This document shows, in pieces, positions 27,619-37,644 of a stretch of DNA of 64,000 bases. A program made the position numbers and the translations under genes. This DNA is from UBA7672 sp041398245 (GTDB lineage Bacteria > Pseudomonadota > Alphaproteobacteria > Caulobacterales > Hyphomonadaceae), in the NCBI GenBank assembly GCA_041398245.1, contig JAWKVC010000008.1, positions 110,496 to 174,495 on the forward strand, given 5' to 3'. The first letter of the stretch is position 1; every line of letters begins with the position of its first letter. The notes beneath the pieces were generated by a model that had not been told where the DNA came from, did no database searches, and saw only the letters and a list, made by a program, of their open reading frames with translations.

Positions 27619-27865
27619 CCTGACCGGCCTTGAACTAGCGTGTCCCCGCGACCGCTACCAATTTTCCTAGTCCGGAGAACGTCATAGCGTCAACTCTGGG
27701 GTGTAGCTGCCAACACTTGCACGGGCACACTGGCCGCGAGCGATTAAGCCGACGTCAAAAAAGGTCGCAAAATCCAATGACAAATATCTTCCCGACTGAT
27801 TTCGGGAGAGGACCTCAAGAACCCTAAGGCGTGCAAAGTTTGCCCAAGCTTGTCTTCTGGCATTG

Positions 27866-28504
27866 CTAGAGACGCCTGAGATACCCGTTGGTGTTCCACG
27901 TCACGTTGTATCCGAAATAATCGCAATAAGCCGTGTCGATTGCGTAACGCCCTGCGGCTTCCTCGAGGAATTCGTCGATCGCCTTGCTGGGGCCCCCCTG
28001 ATAGCGGTCAGCAGCCTGCATGGCTTCAATGATGCCGTCCTCTATTACTATGTACTCACCGCACCGCATAACGGGGTCAAAGAACCGCAGCGTAGCCAGA
28101 CTCTGATCGTAATCGTGGCTCGCATCTTCAACGATCAACAGTGGCCGCGGCAGCGCCTGAAGTTCGCGCCCTGAGAAGACGGCCTCCAGCTGACGACCGT
28201 CTCCAACGCGGAACTCAACCCGTTTGCGCCGCACCCCGTCAACGGGCACAATATCGACGGAGATAACGTTCATCTTCAAACCGAGTATCTCCGCGATGTC
28301 AGCGAACCAAACGGCGCTGCCGCCCTTGTTGGATCCGATCTCGATCAGCGTACGCGGCTTCTGTTCCCATAACAGCCGCTGGTAGAGCGCCATATCGAAA
28401 GGGTTCTTGAGACAAGGAATGCCCTTCCATTCGTAAGACATCGTCCCCTTCTGGATGGCGTTGAGCTGGTCGAGAGGCATGTCGGATCGATGCGAACGTG
28501 TCAT
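27866..28504 (-). CDS. CmcI/rhamnosyl O-methyltransferase-like protein
   Basis: Encodes 212 residues of the cephalosporin hydroxylase/CmcI family, which are SAM-dependent O-methyltransferases often found in glycan clusters. Motif I is TLIEIGSNKGGSAVWFADI (52-70), SVDIVPVD marks strand 2, and VEDASHDYDQSLATL holds the metal-site residues. It probably methylates a sugar hydroxyl. It lies 9 bp from the next methyltransferase gene, so they are likely co-transcribed. Confidence 0.85.
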   Translation of the reverse strand: MTRSHRSDMPLDQLNAIQKGTMSYEWKGIPCLKNPFDMALYQRLLWEQKPRTLIEIGSNKGGSAVWFADIAEILGLKMNVISVDIVPVDGVRRKRVEFRVGDGRQLEAVFSGRELQALPRPLLIVEDASHDYDQSLATLRFFDPVMRCGEYIVIEDGIIEAMQAADRYQGGPSKAIDEFLEEAAGRYAIDTAYCDYFGYNVTWNTNGYLRRL

Positions 28505-28513
28505 GCGAATAGC

Positions 28514-29212
28514 TTAGTAGGCCACCTGAGTCGGAATCGTGAACGGCTTGTCGATGGTCTTCCTCAGCGCGATCAGATGCATGCTATTGGCGGGGACATA
28601 CGACCCCTTGAACATCTCGGAATTGCGCCGCCCGAACCCCGGTATCTCGTCGTCGATCTCGTACACGCTGACGATTGGCCGCGCCTGGCCCTCGAACGTA
28701 CCGACGTGATAGTAGGTCGCCTCCGCGATCGTCTCGTAGTCGTTTGCCTGGGCGACCAGGTGATGCATGATCGGATTGTGGTTGACGAATCCGTGGTCGA
28801 TCCACGATGTCGGCGTTGTGTGAATTACGACGCCCCCCACAACCAGCGCGTCGTGGATGTTCTCGATCGCCTGGCGCATGTCGAACACATGTTCGAGCGT
28901 ACCGCCGTTGAAGATAGTCATGAATTTGTTCTTGAACTTGTCGGGCAGAGGCAAGCCGAGGTCGATGTACTCATCGGCGAGGCCATTGACATCGCAATCT
29001 GTATAACTGTTGACCCCGTATCGTTCTGCAAAAAATGCTCTGCCCGATTTCTCGGCCTCCAGACGGGAATACCCCCAGTCGCGGGCGTACTTCACGATGA
29101 TGTCTTCGGGCTCCTGGATTGTCAGCGAGCCAAGCGACAGCATCGGGTCTTTGAACGCCCCCTTGCGCGCGCAGTGATCGAGGAATCTGACCTGCGGAAA
29201 ATCCACACCCAT
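28514..29212 (-). CDS. Divergent SAM-dependent methyltransferase
   Basis: Encodes 232 residues with a methyltransferase-11-like core in weakly conserved form: FMTIFNGGTLEHVFDMRQAIENIHDALVVGGVVIHTTP (about 97-134) matches the motif II/III region of class I enzymes. The N-terminal part places Asp in NSYTDCDVNGLADEYIDLG rather than a clear GxGxG loop, so SAM binding should be treated as probable. Its place between another methyltransferase gene and an AsnB gene supports a glycan-modifying role. Confidence 0.7.
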   Translation of the reverse strand: MGVDFPQVRFLDHCARKGAFKDPMLSLGSLTIQEPEDIIVKYARDWGYSRLEAEKSGRAFFAERYGVNSYTDCDVNGLADEYIDLGLPLPDKFKNKFMTIFNGGTLEHVFDMRQAIENIHDALVVGGVVIHTTPTSWIDHGFVNHNPIMHHLVAQANDYETIAEATYYHVGTFEGQARPIVSVYEIDDEIPGFGRRNSEMFKGSYVPANSMHLIALRKTIDKPFTIPTQVAY

Positions 29213-29276
29213 GGAAAAACACCTTCACGAAGCTGCCACGCCGTCCTTCGAACGGCGCGAGAAGACTGGAGACATC

Positions 29277-31154
29277 CTACGCCGCGCGCCGGTATTCGGC
29301 CTGCATAGCTTCGATCTTGGCTGGCTGCTCACGTAGCCACAACTCCAGCATAAGAAGTGGCCACATCTGGTAGATCGAGAAGTGGTCCTTACGCGACTGC
29401 GCCTGGATCGTGTCCGACAGAGCCTTCGCATCGAGGTGATCACGAAGTTGAGTGCTGGTCGTGTTGAGCGTCGACCCGCAGAGCGAGATTACATCGTCCA
29501 TCGCCCATGCATTGGCCGGCAGGCCGAATCCCTTCTTGGACCGGAACATCCACTCCCGCGGCAGATAATCCGAAGCGATCTCCTTGAGCAGCTTCTTGGT
29601 GACGTTTGGCTGCGCCCAGCAGTCTTCCTCGGTAACGCCCATGGCGATTTCGGCGAATTGCGGATCGAGCAGCGGCGACCGCACTTCCAGCGCGTGCTGC
29701 ATCGCCATGCGATCGACCTTCGCTAGCACAGCGCCCGGCATATAGAGGTTGGCGTCGATCGTCCGCATGCGGTGCATGACGGGCGTCGACGGATCATTGA
29801 GGATCGCGCGCCAGGACGCAACGCGCTCGCGCGCTCCCTGCGGCATGCCGGCCATCAATGTTTCTACGTGCGAAGGCAACCAGATGTGCCAGCGCAGCGA
29901 CATGTAGAGATCGGCCGGCTGGGCGCTGTCCGGATCGATCCCGTGATTGCGACGGATGAGATCCTTGTCGGCCCACTCGTTCATCGTATCGCGATAGCGG
30001 CCATAGCCGCCAAACAGCTCGTCTCCCCCATCGCCCGATAGAATGACTGTGACCTCCTTCCGCGCGAACTCGCTCAGCAGGTAGGTTGGCAGGCAGGAGG
30101 AATCGCCATTTGGCTGGTCCAGCACGCTGGCAATCTTGTTGATTAGCGCAATGCCATCCGGCTTGATCATGGCGTCATGGTGCGTCGCACCGAGATGGTT
30201 GGCGATCGCCCTAGCCTCTTCATGCTCGCTGTCGGCGCTGCCTTCAAAGCCGATAGAGTATGTATTGATCTCTTTCTGGAGTTCACGCCGTACGATAGCG
30301 ACCACCAGCGATGAATCGACGCCGCCTGACAGGAATGCTCCAAGCGGTACATCCGAAATCATACGCTGCTCGGTCGCGGTAATCAGGCGCTGGCGCAGGC
30401 GCTCCTTCAGCGCGCGCTGGTCGATGTCGGTCACGCTTGGCCGGTTTACCGCTGCAAAGCGGAAGAATTTGCCTGCCGCGACTGTCTCCGCTTCGCCGTT
30501 GGCGAAGCGGACGCGCAGGAACGACCCCGGCTCCAGCTGGCGCACGCGCTTGTAGATTGTGCTAGGGCCCGGGCAGTAACCAAGCAACAGATAATCAGCG
30601 ATCGCCTCGCGATCGATCGTGCGGTCGAACGTCGGCAGCGCATAGAAGGCCTGCAGCTCTGACGCGAAGGCGAAGAACTCCTCGTCCTCGTAGATGTAGA
30701 GCGGTTTCTTGCCGAATGCGTCACGCGCCAGAAGCATCTCGCGCAGGTCTGGCCGCCAGATCGAGAATGCGAACATGCCGTTCAGGGTCGACAGCGGACC
30801 GGGATCCAGGTCGCGGAACATGTGCGGCAGGATTTCCGTGTCGGAACGGCTGCGGAACTGGACGCCCTTGGCGATCAGCCGGTCACGGTGTTCCTGAAAA
30901 TTGTAGATCTCGCCATTGAACGTGACGATCGATGGCGCGCCCACGGCCTGCATAGGCTGGCGACCTTCGGGACGCAGATCGATGATCGATAGCCGGCGAT
31001 GGCCGAGCGCGCAGCGTCCGTTTGGATCAACCCAGACCCCTGCGTCATCCGGCCCGCGATGGACCATCGAGTCCCGCATCGCTGAAACCAGGATATCCAG
31101 TTCGGCCCGAGTGTAGCGCCCCTTGAGGTCGTAGACGCCAACAATTCCGCACAT
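29277..31154 (-). CDS. asnB: Asparagine synthase-like amidotransferase (copy 1)
   Basis: Encodes 625 residues. The N-terminal class II glutaminase domain starts MCGIVGVYD with Cys2 as nucleophile; RRLSIIDL and NGEIYNF follow. The C-terminal ATP-pyrophosphatase domain has the SGGVDSS loop and SGDGGDELFGGYGRY. Such enzymes in polysaccharide clusters usually transfer ammonia from glutamine to a uronic acid carboxyl, not to aspartate. The ATG at 31154 is fixed by the requirement for Cys2; the upstream open frame was rejected. A second copy lies at 39215-41110. Confidence 0.92.
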   Translation of the reverse strand: MCGIVGVYDLKGRYTRAELDILVSAMRDSMVHRGPDDAGVWVDPNGRCALGHRRLSIIDLRPEGRQPMQAVGAPSIVTFNGEIYNFQEHRDRLIAKGVQFRSRSDTEILPHMFRDLDPGPLSTLNGMFAFSIWRPDLREMLLARDAFGKKPLYIYEDEEFFAFASELQAFYALPTFDRTIDREAIADYLLLGYCPGPSTIYKRVRQLEPGSFLRVRFANGEAETVAAGKFFRFAAVNRPSVTDIDQRALKERLRQRLITATEQRMISDVPLGAFLSGGVDSSLVVAIVRRELQKEINTYSIGFEGSADSEHEEARAIANHLGATHHDAMIKPDGIALINKIASVLDQPNGDSSCLPTYLLSEFARKEVTVILSGDGGDELFGGYGRYRDTMNEWADKDLIRRNHGIDPDSAQPADLYMSLRWHIWLPSHVETLMAGMPQGARERVASWRAILNDPSTPVMHRMRTIDANLYMPGAVLAKVDRMAMQHALEVRSPLLDPQFAEIAMGVTEEDCWAQPNVTKKLLKEIASDYLPREWMFRSKKGFGLPANAWAMDDVISLCGSTLNTTSTQLRDHLDAKALSDTIQAQSRKDHFSIYQMWPLLMLELWLREQPAKIEAMQAEYRRAA

Positions 31155-31576
31155 GGACGCTTCCCTTACAAACCACGAAGGACGTCTTAGATTACAGGCC
31201 AGACAGCTTGACCCCCGCAAGCCGACCACCCGCTCCCCGGGCGATAGACCAACTGGCCGGACTTGGGAAGGATTGTGCGCCGAGATCAGCGGATCAATAT
31301 CACTATCCCTCCCGCAGCCACGTCCTGGAACCAAACCTTGAGCAATCTGCCAATGGATTACGCGCGGCAGTCGGGTTAGCCGGCGGATGGATGAACGGCT
31401 GGCGTGGTCGGCACAAGACCCATCGGTGACATCAAAATGACAGCGGTCATTTGACAGCCTAGCCTTGCGAGAAACCATGCGAACTCCCGCTTTTTGACCC
31501 GCGGAGTGATTTCGGTTGTTGAGACCGGAGGCTCTTCTAAGCTACGTCTGAAACGGGGATATCGGGAGGATAGCAT
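31155..31576. other. Intergenic region between divergent asnB and the pseudopilin-like gene
   Basis: 422 bp with no supported gene. It should hold promoters for both divergent genes. A TTGACA box at 31451-31456 could be a -35 element for the plus-strand gene, but the matching -10 is poor. Nothing else stands out. Confidence 0.4.
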
Positions 31577-32386
31577 ATGAAGGGGGTCGTGGTTGTATTG
31601 GGACTGCTTCTGCTGCTCGGCGGCGGGGCCGTCGCGGCAGCGCAGTATGTACCCTTGGATCTTGCCTCACTGGGCGGCGCCCAGGACTTTCTGAAGTCCC
31701 AGAATGCACTCTATGCCGGTGGCGGCGCGGCGGCGCTCGGCCTGATATTGTTCGTGGTCGGACTATTGCTTGGCAAGAAATCTGGATCGGCAGGCTCGCC
31801 GAAAATGACGAAGCCAATGCCAGTTGAGCCCACGCCCGCTACAAAGGCGCCTGAAGATGCATCTTCTCCTCTGCGACCAGTTGATCGGCCACCTCCGGCT
31901 CCCGTCGAAGCTGCGAAGCCTGCGCCGGAGGCAAACGCCCCGCCGGCTCCTCAACCCGAGCCGACTCCAGTTGCAACTCCCGAAACGCCTAAATCGCCAC
32001 CACAAGACCTGCGCCTCCTGACCCGCAAGCGCATTTCTGACCTCGTCACGATCAATGATGCGCTCAAGGCATTCCACGCAAAGATGGGTGCCTATCCTGT
32101 CGCTGAGGGTCTTCAGGGCGAGCCTGATCGTGGCGAGAACTGGGTGCCTGGGCTTGTCCCGGAATTCCTGCCGGACTTGCCATCTGATCCTGCTGGCGCA
32201 GGTGATAACAGCGGGCCGCAGTACTTCTACATGTCCGACGGGGCTGGTTATAAACTGATTGCCCACGGCGTCAGCGCCGACGGATCGAATGTCGAAGTGC
32301 TTGGCGTCAAGATCGACCCGGCGCGTAGCAATGAAAGCGGTTTCTGGGCCTACGGCTTCTGGACTGAAGGATTCGACAAGTTCTGA
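31577..32386 (+). CDS. Membrane-anchored protein with GspG-like pseudopilin domain (module 1)
   Basis: Encodes 269 residues in three parts: two hydrophobic segments (about 4-22 and 46-66), a Pro/Ala/Glu-rich linker (about 75-145), and a C-terminal globular domain (about 148-269). The last part has SDLVTINDALKAFHAKMGAYP, then WVPGLVPEFLPDLPSDP and QYFYMSDGAGYKLIAHG, closing with GFWAYGFWTEGFDKF. This resembles the globular domain of GspG major pseudopilins, but the type IV pilin N-terminus is absent. The ATG follows GGGAGG. Two more copies of the domain follow in the next two genes. The function is unknown. Confidence 0.75.
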   Translation: MKGVVVVLGLLLLLGGGAVAAAQYVPLDLASLGGAQDFLKSQNALYAGGGAAALGLILFVVGLLLGKKSGSAGSPKMTKPMPVEPTPATKAPEDASSPLRPVDRPPPAPVEAAKPAPEANAPPAPQPEPTPVATPETPKSPPQDLRLLTRKRISDLVTINDALKAFHAKMGAYPVAEGLQGEPDRGENWVPGLVPEFLPDLPSDPAGAGDNSGPQYFYMSDGAGYKLIAHGVSADGSNVEVLGVKIDPARSNESGFWAYGFWTEGFDKF

Positions 32387-32682
32387 CGCCCCTCTGCGAC
32401 GACTACATTTGAGATTCACGGACATCATTGCAGATTGCGTGCGTCCGGTCTGCTTGATTTGCTCGACGCTGTTGCCAAGCTAACCGCACCATATTTTTGA
32501 CCAGTGGTTGGATTTCGTTTGTACTTTGTGTGGGCAAGCAGGATCGCCCACCCTGCCCGCAGAGGAAGGATTGAGAGCGGTCACACTGGCTGGGATGTCA
32601 GTTGAGATACTTGCTGGAGCCTCACTAGGTAGGATATCAGATCGATTGTCGAGAATTCGATTAGTTCCGTGGGGAGTTCCAC

Positions 32683-33246
32683 ATGTCGACGACTTTACGC
32701 CGCAACGTGTTGCTTGCGGCCTCTTTGGTCATGCTTGCTGTAGCGGCTGGATGCGACCAGGCCGTACAGCCCACGGCAGGTGAATCCGCCGCTCCGGCCG
32801 CTGAAGTGGAACCGGCGCCAGCCCCGGCAGCGCCGGTTGCAGTTCCCGAAACCGACCCGGCGAAAGCCACGGAGCGCAGAATCTCCGATCTGTTGGCCCT
32901 GAAGGCGGCAATCGATGCATACCACGCGGAAAACGGATCATACCCTCCCGCATACAATGGTCTGAAGGGCGTGATCGATCGCGGCGCAGACTGGATTCCC
33001 GGTCTTGCGCCCAAATACATTGCGGCCCTGCCGCGTGATCCGGCTCTGTCCGACTCCAAGGATGGCCCGCAGTATCTCTACATTTCGGACACGAAAGACT
33101 TCAAACTGATTGCTCACGGAGTTGGCGACACTTGCGGTCCGCAAGTCGAGCGTGATGGCATTCAGGTGGACCCCGAGCGCAAGAAGGATGACGGCAGCAA
33201 GTGCTGGGCGTACGGCTTTTGGACGGGCGAGTTCGTAAAGTTCTAG
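32683..33246 (+). CDS. Lipoprotein with GspG-like pseudopilin domain (module 2)
   Basis: Encodes 187 residues. A lipoprotein signal ends at AAGC (Cys24), then a Pro/Ala/Glu linker (about 28-58), then the same domain as in the preceding gene: LKAAIDAYHAENGSYPPAYN, WIPGLAPKYIAALPRDP and GPQYLYISDTKDFKLIAHG, ending CWAYGFWTGEFVKF. This is the cleanest copy in the window. Two cysteines (in TCGPQ and KCWAY) could form a disulfide. It should be anchored in the periplasm. The ATG is preceded by GGGGAG. The next gene carries a third, damaged copy of the domain. Confidence 0.8.
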   Translation: MSTTLRRNVLLAASLVMLAVAAGCDQAVQPTAGESAAPAAEVEPAPAPAAPVAVPETDPAKATERRISDLLALKAAIDAYHAENGSYPPAYNGLKGVIDRGADWIPGLAPKYIAALPRDPALSDSKDGPQYLYISDTKDFKLIAHGVGDTCGPQVERDGIQVDPERKKDDGSKCWAYGFWTGEFVKF

Positions 33247-33312
33247 TCGGCTCAGCTAGCCCATGCGTCGATCATAAGGCGGCGACATCTTCAAATTGAG
33301 GGGTAGCCTACG

Positions 33313-35729
33313 TTGAATACCCCGATCGAAAAACCGACTACCGCCCCGACATTGACGGCCTCCGAACCATCGCAGTTGGGGCCGTATTGCTGTATCACTA
33401 CGGCCTTACCGCGATCCCTGGCGGATTTGTTGGCGTCGACGTATTCTTTGTGATCTCGGGCTACCTGATCACGAACATCCTGGCGCGCGACATCAGGACA
33501 AACGGCCTTTCGATCACGTCGTTCTACAATCGCCGGATCCGTCGCATCCTGCCTGCCGTCCTGTTTGTTCTGCTCGCATGCTTTGCTGCGGGTTGGCTGC
33601 TTCTTGCTCCCGGCGACTATGAAGTCCTGGGCCACAGCGCAGCGTACTCGGCAGCCGGCGGGGCCAACCTCTATTTCTACTGGAACACCGGCTACTTTGA
33701 CCAAGCTGCCGAACTCATGCCCCTGCTGCACCTTTGGTCACTGGGCGTCGAAGAACAGTTCTACGTGGTCTGGCCGCTCCTGCTGGCAGGCATCATGTGG
33801 GTGGCGCGCGGGAACGCATGGGTAACCGTCGGCGCCATCCTGATCGTCATCGCCGTTTCGCTTGCCGCCAGCGTAGCGGCGATGCCTGTCGACCCAAAGG
33901 GTGCCTTCTTCCTACCGCACCTCAGGGCCTGGGAACTGGCAGTCGGCGCGCTCATCGCTTTCTTGCCAGCGATACGCTGGCGCATCATTTCCGAATTGGC
34001 GGGAATCGCCGGCCTTGCTCTCATTGCCTACAGCCTCGTCGTGCTGGAGGCAGGCGATCAATTCCCCGGCCTGAATGCACTGCCCCCAGTCCTGGGTTCG
34101 GCTCTCCTGATATGGCCGCGGGCAAAGTCGGTGACATCATGGGCGCTGTCGCTACCGCCGATGGTATTCACCGGAAAGATTTCCTACAGTCTCTATCTCT
34201 GGCATTGGCCAGTGCTGGTGTTCTTCCGCTTCTATGCAAATGGAGAACTACCCACCGCCCTCGAAGCGTCGATCCTTGGCGCCATCGCCTATCTGCTCTC
34301 CGTTTTTTCGTGGTGGGTAATCGAAAGGCCCTTCCGCCGCATCAAGGCCAAGTCAGCACCCGTTCTCTTTTCAGGAATTGCGGCAATAGCAGCGACGGCG
34401 GCTGTGGGTATCGTCGTGATGCAGCAGTCAGGCTTCACCAACCGGCTCTCGCCGCAGGCGCAGGAACTAAGTAGCCTTGAAGTTATGTGGGACTGGAAGT
34501 GTCCGACCTCAGCCACATTTAGTGGAAGCGAATACTGCGCTTACGGCGCACCTTGGGCCGAAGCATCCATACGAGCGATGCTTTGGGGCGACAGCCATGC
34601 CGAACACATGAGCCCGCCGCTTGCCGCCATAGCCGAGGAACATGGGGCAGCCGCTTTTCTTTATCGCGGTTGCATGGCTCATCTGGATGGGACAACGACA
34701 AGCCAAGTTCGCCCAGGCAAGCCGAACTACAGCGCCGAGTGCAAGGAATCTTATGAGGCGGGAATTGCACTCCTGCGGGAACATCCCGAGATCAACCTCG
34801 TGATTCTGGCGGGCTCTTGGTCACAAAACATGAGCCGCTTTTTCCACGTTGGGAACGTACCGCCGGAATCTTCACCAAGGGGTGACGGCGGCCAAGTCCT
34901 TTGGGACGGACTCGAGAAGTTTATGAAGGACGCTGCAGCGCCAGACCGACGATTTGCAATCGTTGCGGACGTGCCGCAATGGGATCACGACCCAACTCCT
35001 TGCGCACTTCTTGAGGTGTCGGCATTGCTTCGTCGCCCCTGCCCTGAAAGCGACATGATGGTATCGAAGCTAAGATACGATCGAGTGCATGCGGATGCCT
35101 ACAAGACCTTCCGCGAGTTTGCCGCAAGCCATCCCGAAGTGAGCATTGTCTACCCCGGCGATCACATGTGTTCTGAGCAGGGGTGTATCGCAAAACTTGA
35201 TGGGGTCTATCTCTATCGGGAAGGTTCGCACTTGAGGCGCAACATGTCCGTTCAAACTAATCGAGCTCTAGCCAAGCGGATCAAGCTGGACGATGTCTTT
35301 ACTTCGTTCGTGTCCCGCCCTGCGGCAACACGCGACGAAGTTCTGCCCGATATCACCAGTTTGCCGGAGCAACGCATTCGGGACCTCATTGCGATCAAGT
35401 CCGCCATAGACGCCTACAAAGCGGAGATCGGCAGCTACCCGCCAGCCTACGATGGGCTCAAAGGTGTGATAGATCGGGGCGCAGACTGGATTCCCGGTCT
35501 TGCTCCCAAATACATTGCGGAGCTGCCTCGCGACCCGGCCTTGTCCGACTCAAGGATGGGCCACAATACCTCTAAGCACGTCAGACGCCGAAGGATTCAA
35601 ACCATCGCGCACGGTCTTGGCTCAAATTGCGGTTCAGAGATGGAGCGTAACGGCTTGAAAATGGACCCAGCTCGTTCACTCGTCCAGACGGCCATGCTGG
35701 GCATTGCTTCTGGACTGGAAAAAAATTGA
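33313..35729 (+). CDS. Acyltransferase-3/SGNH O-acyltransferase fused to a GspG-like domain, frame-damaged
   Basis: The main frame encodes an OafA-type membrane acyltransferase (about 10 helices; GGFVGVDVFFVISGYLIT; RRIRRILPA) followed by an SGNH esterase-like part with the motif LWGDSHAEH, then a third copy of the GspG-like domain at the C-terminus. Such enzymes acetylate polysaccharides. The expected N-terminus (YRPDIDGLRTIAVGAVLLYH) is in frame but has no start codon; a TTG at 33313 with GAGGGG upstream would reach it if the A5 run at 33329-33333 had one more A. The C-terminal domain shows three apparent single-base losses (near 35550, 35574, 35602) that together restore the frame, and another break near 35698. 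It may be decaying or mis-sequenced. Confidence 0.8.
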
Positions 35730-35844
35730 GACATTCTGACGATTGCAGTTATTGGAGCAAGTTTCGGCGCAAGCTGGCTAGATTTCGCTGACTGTGTTTT
35801 GGCCCAGCGTGGCTCTCCTGCGTTGCAATCAATGAGAGCGCATT

Positions 35845-36710
35845 ATGATAAGAACTATTGCAGGCCTGGTTCACTCGCCTGATGGGATTGGTGGTCATTT
35901 GTGGCGGAGTGGCGCTCGTATTTCCGATCTGGTGGCCATCCAACATCGACACCAGATGGCCTGCCTGGTCAGTCCAAAGCAGCTATCTCGCCCTAACCGG
36001 TTGGGATGATCCCCGTCTTCGTCGGATTGACGGAGAATCGGACATGGCGTTCACCGAACGCGCGATGCATGTCGTCCACGATGCAACATACCAATGCGCC
36101 CCGCCAACCAGAGTTCCCAAACTTTTGCGGCAATGCTTGCTGCAAACAAAGCGCCCGAGGCAGCGACTTACGGTTTCTTGGATCCAAGTATCGTCCGCTG
36201 CGGATACTGCCATCAACGCGCATTCCTGCTTGCCGAGACACTAAGGCTGGGGGCATTCGCGCTGCCAAGACATACGGCCTCAGCGGCCACGTCGTGACGT
36301 TGGTTGGGATTGATGGGACCAACTACATCGTTGACCCAGACTTCGGCGTTGGCCCCACAAGATACGATGGAAGCACCTACAGTAGTCTCCCATCAACGCT
36401 TTATTCTTCAGTAACCGGACCCGTCACCGTCGAGTATCTCCGCAATGGCGCGTTCAAGACAGCTAGTGATGATGCGGAAGCTACATGACCTCACGACTGG
36501 CTACTGGCGCTGTCGGCCAGACAGTTGAACGTCGTCCGCGAAGTGGAACTTGAACTCACAAGGTGGGGGGCGCTTGCGATCGCGATCGGGCTGATCCTGA
36601 TGCTCGCGCCGCGACGGCTATACCGCGAGCAACGCCAAGAGAAACAAGCTCCTTCCGTTGCTCTGACGCCTGAGCCTTCGGAACCGCCTGCTGACTTGCC
36701 AATTGCTTAA
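35845..36710 (+). pseudogene. Transglutaminase-like membrane protein, broken by several frameshifts
   Basis: Pieces of one protein can be followed through three frames. A membrane segment (WFTRLMGLVVICGGVALVFP) lies near 35861-35920, then IDGESDMAFTERAMHVVHDA. After a shift near 36095 comes CGYCHQRAFLLAETLRLGA, and after a second near 36245 comes SGHVVTLVGIDGTNYIVDPD. Cys, His and Asp in these segments match a transglutaminase-like triad. A TGA at 36486 interrupts before a last membrane segment (WGALAIAIGLILMLAPRRLYR) that ends at 36710. An ATG at 35845 with GAGAG upstream is the likely original start. No intact product can be made as sequenced. Confidence 0.65.
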
Positions 36711-36724
36711 TCCGGTGTGCGGAC

Positions 36725-37429
36725 CTAGCGTCGGAGCACAAAAAGGCCGCCGACCTCGCGAAGCAGCTCGTCTGCGACATCTCGATAGGCGCTCTGACTA
36801 GCGCGAAGTCGGGGGAGGAATTCCGCAAGATATGCGTCATCCGCGAACGCATTTGGATGCCAGCTCAGACTGAACCCAGCTTCCTCAAACATGGCCTTCA
36901 GTTCGTAAGGACGTAGCTGACAACCAAGTTCATAGTGCTTGGCTATCGACTCCCTCAGGAATTCATCAGGCATCATCAAGAGATAGTCCAACGGCCGATC
37001 GAAGTTTTCATGGTAACGAAAATCAACCTGGTGAAAGTTGATGCCCCCCGGCGCAGTGATCCGAGCCAATGCCCTGACCGTGGCGAGGTGATCAACCATG
37101 TGCTCGAGAACGGCATTGGAATAGATCGCGTCGACCTGCTCGGGCATGGTCTGAGCAAGATCTTCTGCCGCGGATGAAACCAGTTCCAACGTGCCGTCGT
37201 ATCCGTTTGCCGCAACGTGCTCGAATATGGACGCATCCCAGGAATGGCCTTCGGCGCGAATTCGTTCGGCCATCATGCGGCAGAATATGGGGTTGTAATC
37301 CTCCTGCCACGGAGCAATCCAGCGATCCGCGACGTATACCTTCGCCGCGCCCAACGCCCGCAAGCCAATACAACCGACCAGATTGATGCCCGGTCCCAAC
37401 TCCATGGCGCGCTTGCCAGTAAGCGACAC
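36725..37429 (-). CDS. SAM-dependent methyltransferase with displaced N-terminus
   Basis: Encodes 234 residues in this frame with class I methyltransferase motifs: motif I MELGPGINLVGCIGLRALGA (about 9-28), then VDAIYSNAVLEHMVDHLATV (about 98-117) and ITAPGGINFHQVDFRYHENF. The open frame continues upstream as FANWAAGQG to about 37456. Before that the coding sense moves to another frame (QRDVDYGMHGFQ, with ATGs at 37524 and 37557). One base therefore seems to be missing near 37453-37458. The full protein would have about 265 residues. It probably methylates a sugar or lipid-linked glycan, given its neighbours. Confidence 0.78.
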   Translation of the reverse strand: MSLTGKRAMELGPGINLVGCIGLRALGAAKVYVADRWIAPWQEDYNPIFCRMMAERIRAEGHSWDASIFEHVAANGYDGTLELVSSAAEDLAQTMPEQVDAIYSNAVLEHMVDHLATVRALARITAPGGINFHQVDFRYHENFDRPLDYLLMMPDEFLRESIAKHYELGCQLRPYELKAMFEEAGFSLSWHPNAFADDAYLAEFLPRLRASQSAYRDVADELLREVGGLFVLRR

Positions 37430-37644
37430 GCCCTGACCAGCCGCCCAATTCGCGAAGCCTGAAATCCGTGCATGCCGTAGTCCACGTCCCGCTGTAGGGC
37501 CGCCGGCGTAGTGTCGCGCCGCATGAGGTTCACGGGTGGGGTAGAGCTGTCTGGCATTTTCCGGACCGATGGACAGAGCAAAAAAGGCAACACCGTCCTA
37601 CACGATCATTGCCGCTGCATGCCAGCCGCTTGTCAGCACGATTG

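Noticed and set aside
33291..33731. Minus-strand open frame near the acyltransferase start
   Set aside because: Covers the conserved N-terminal part of the acyltransferase in antisense and has no recognised domain.
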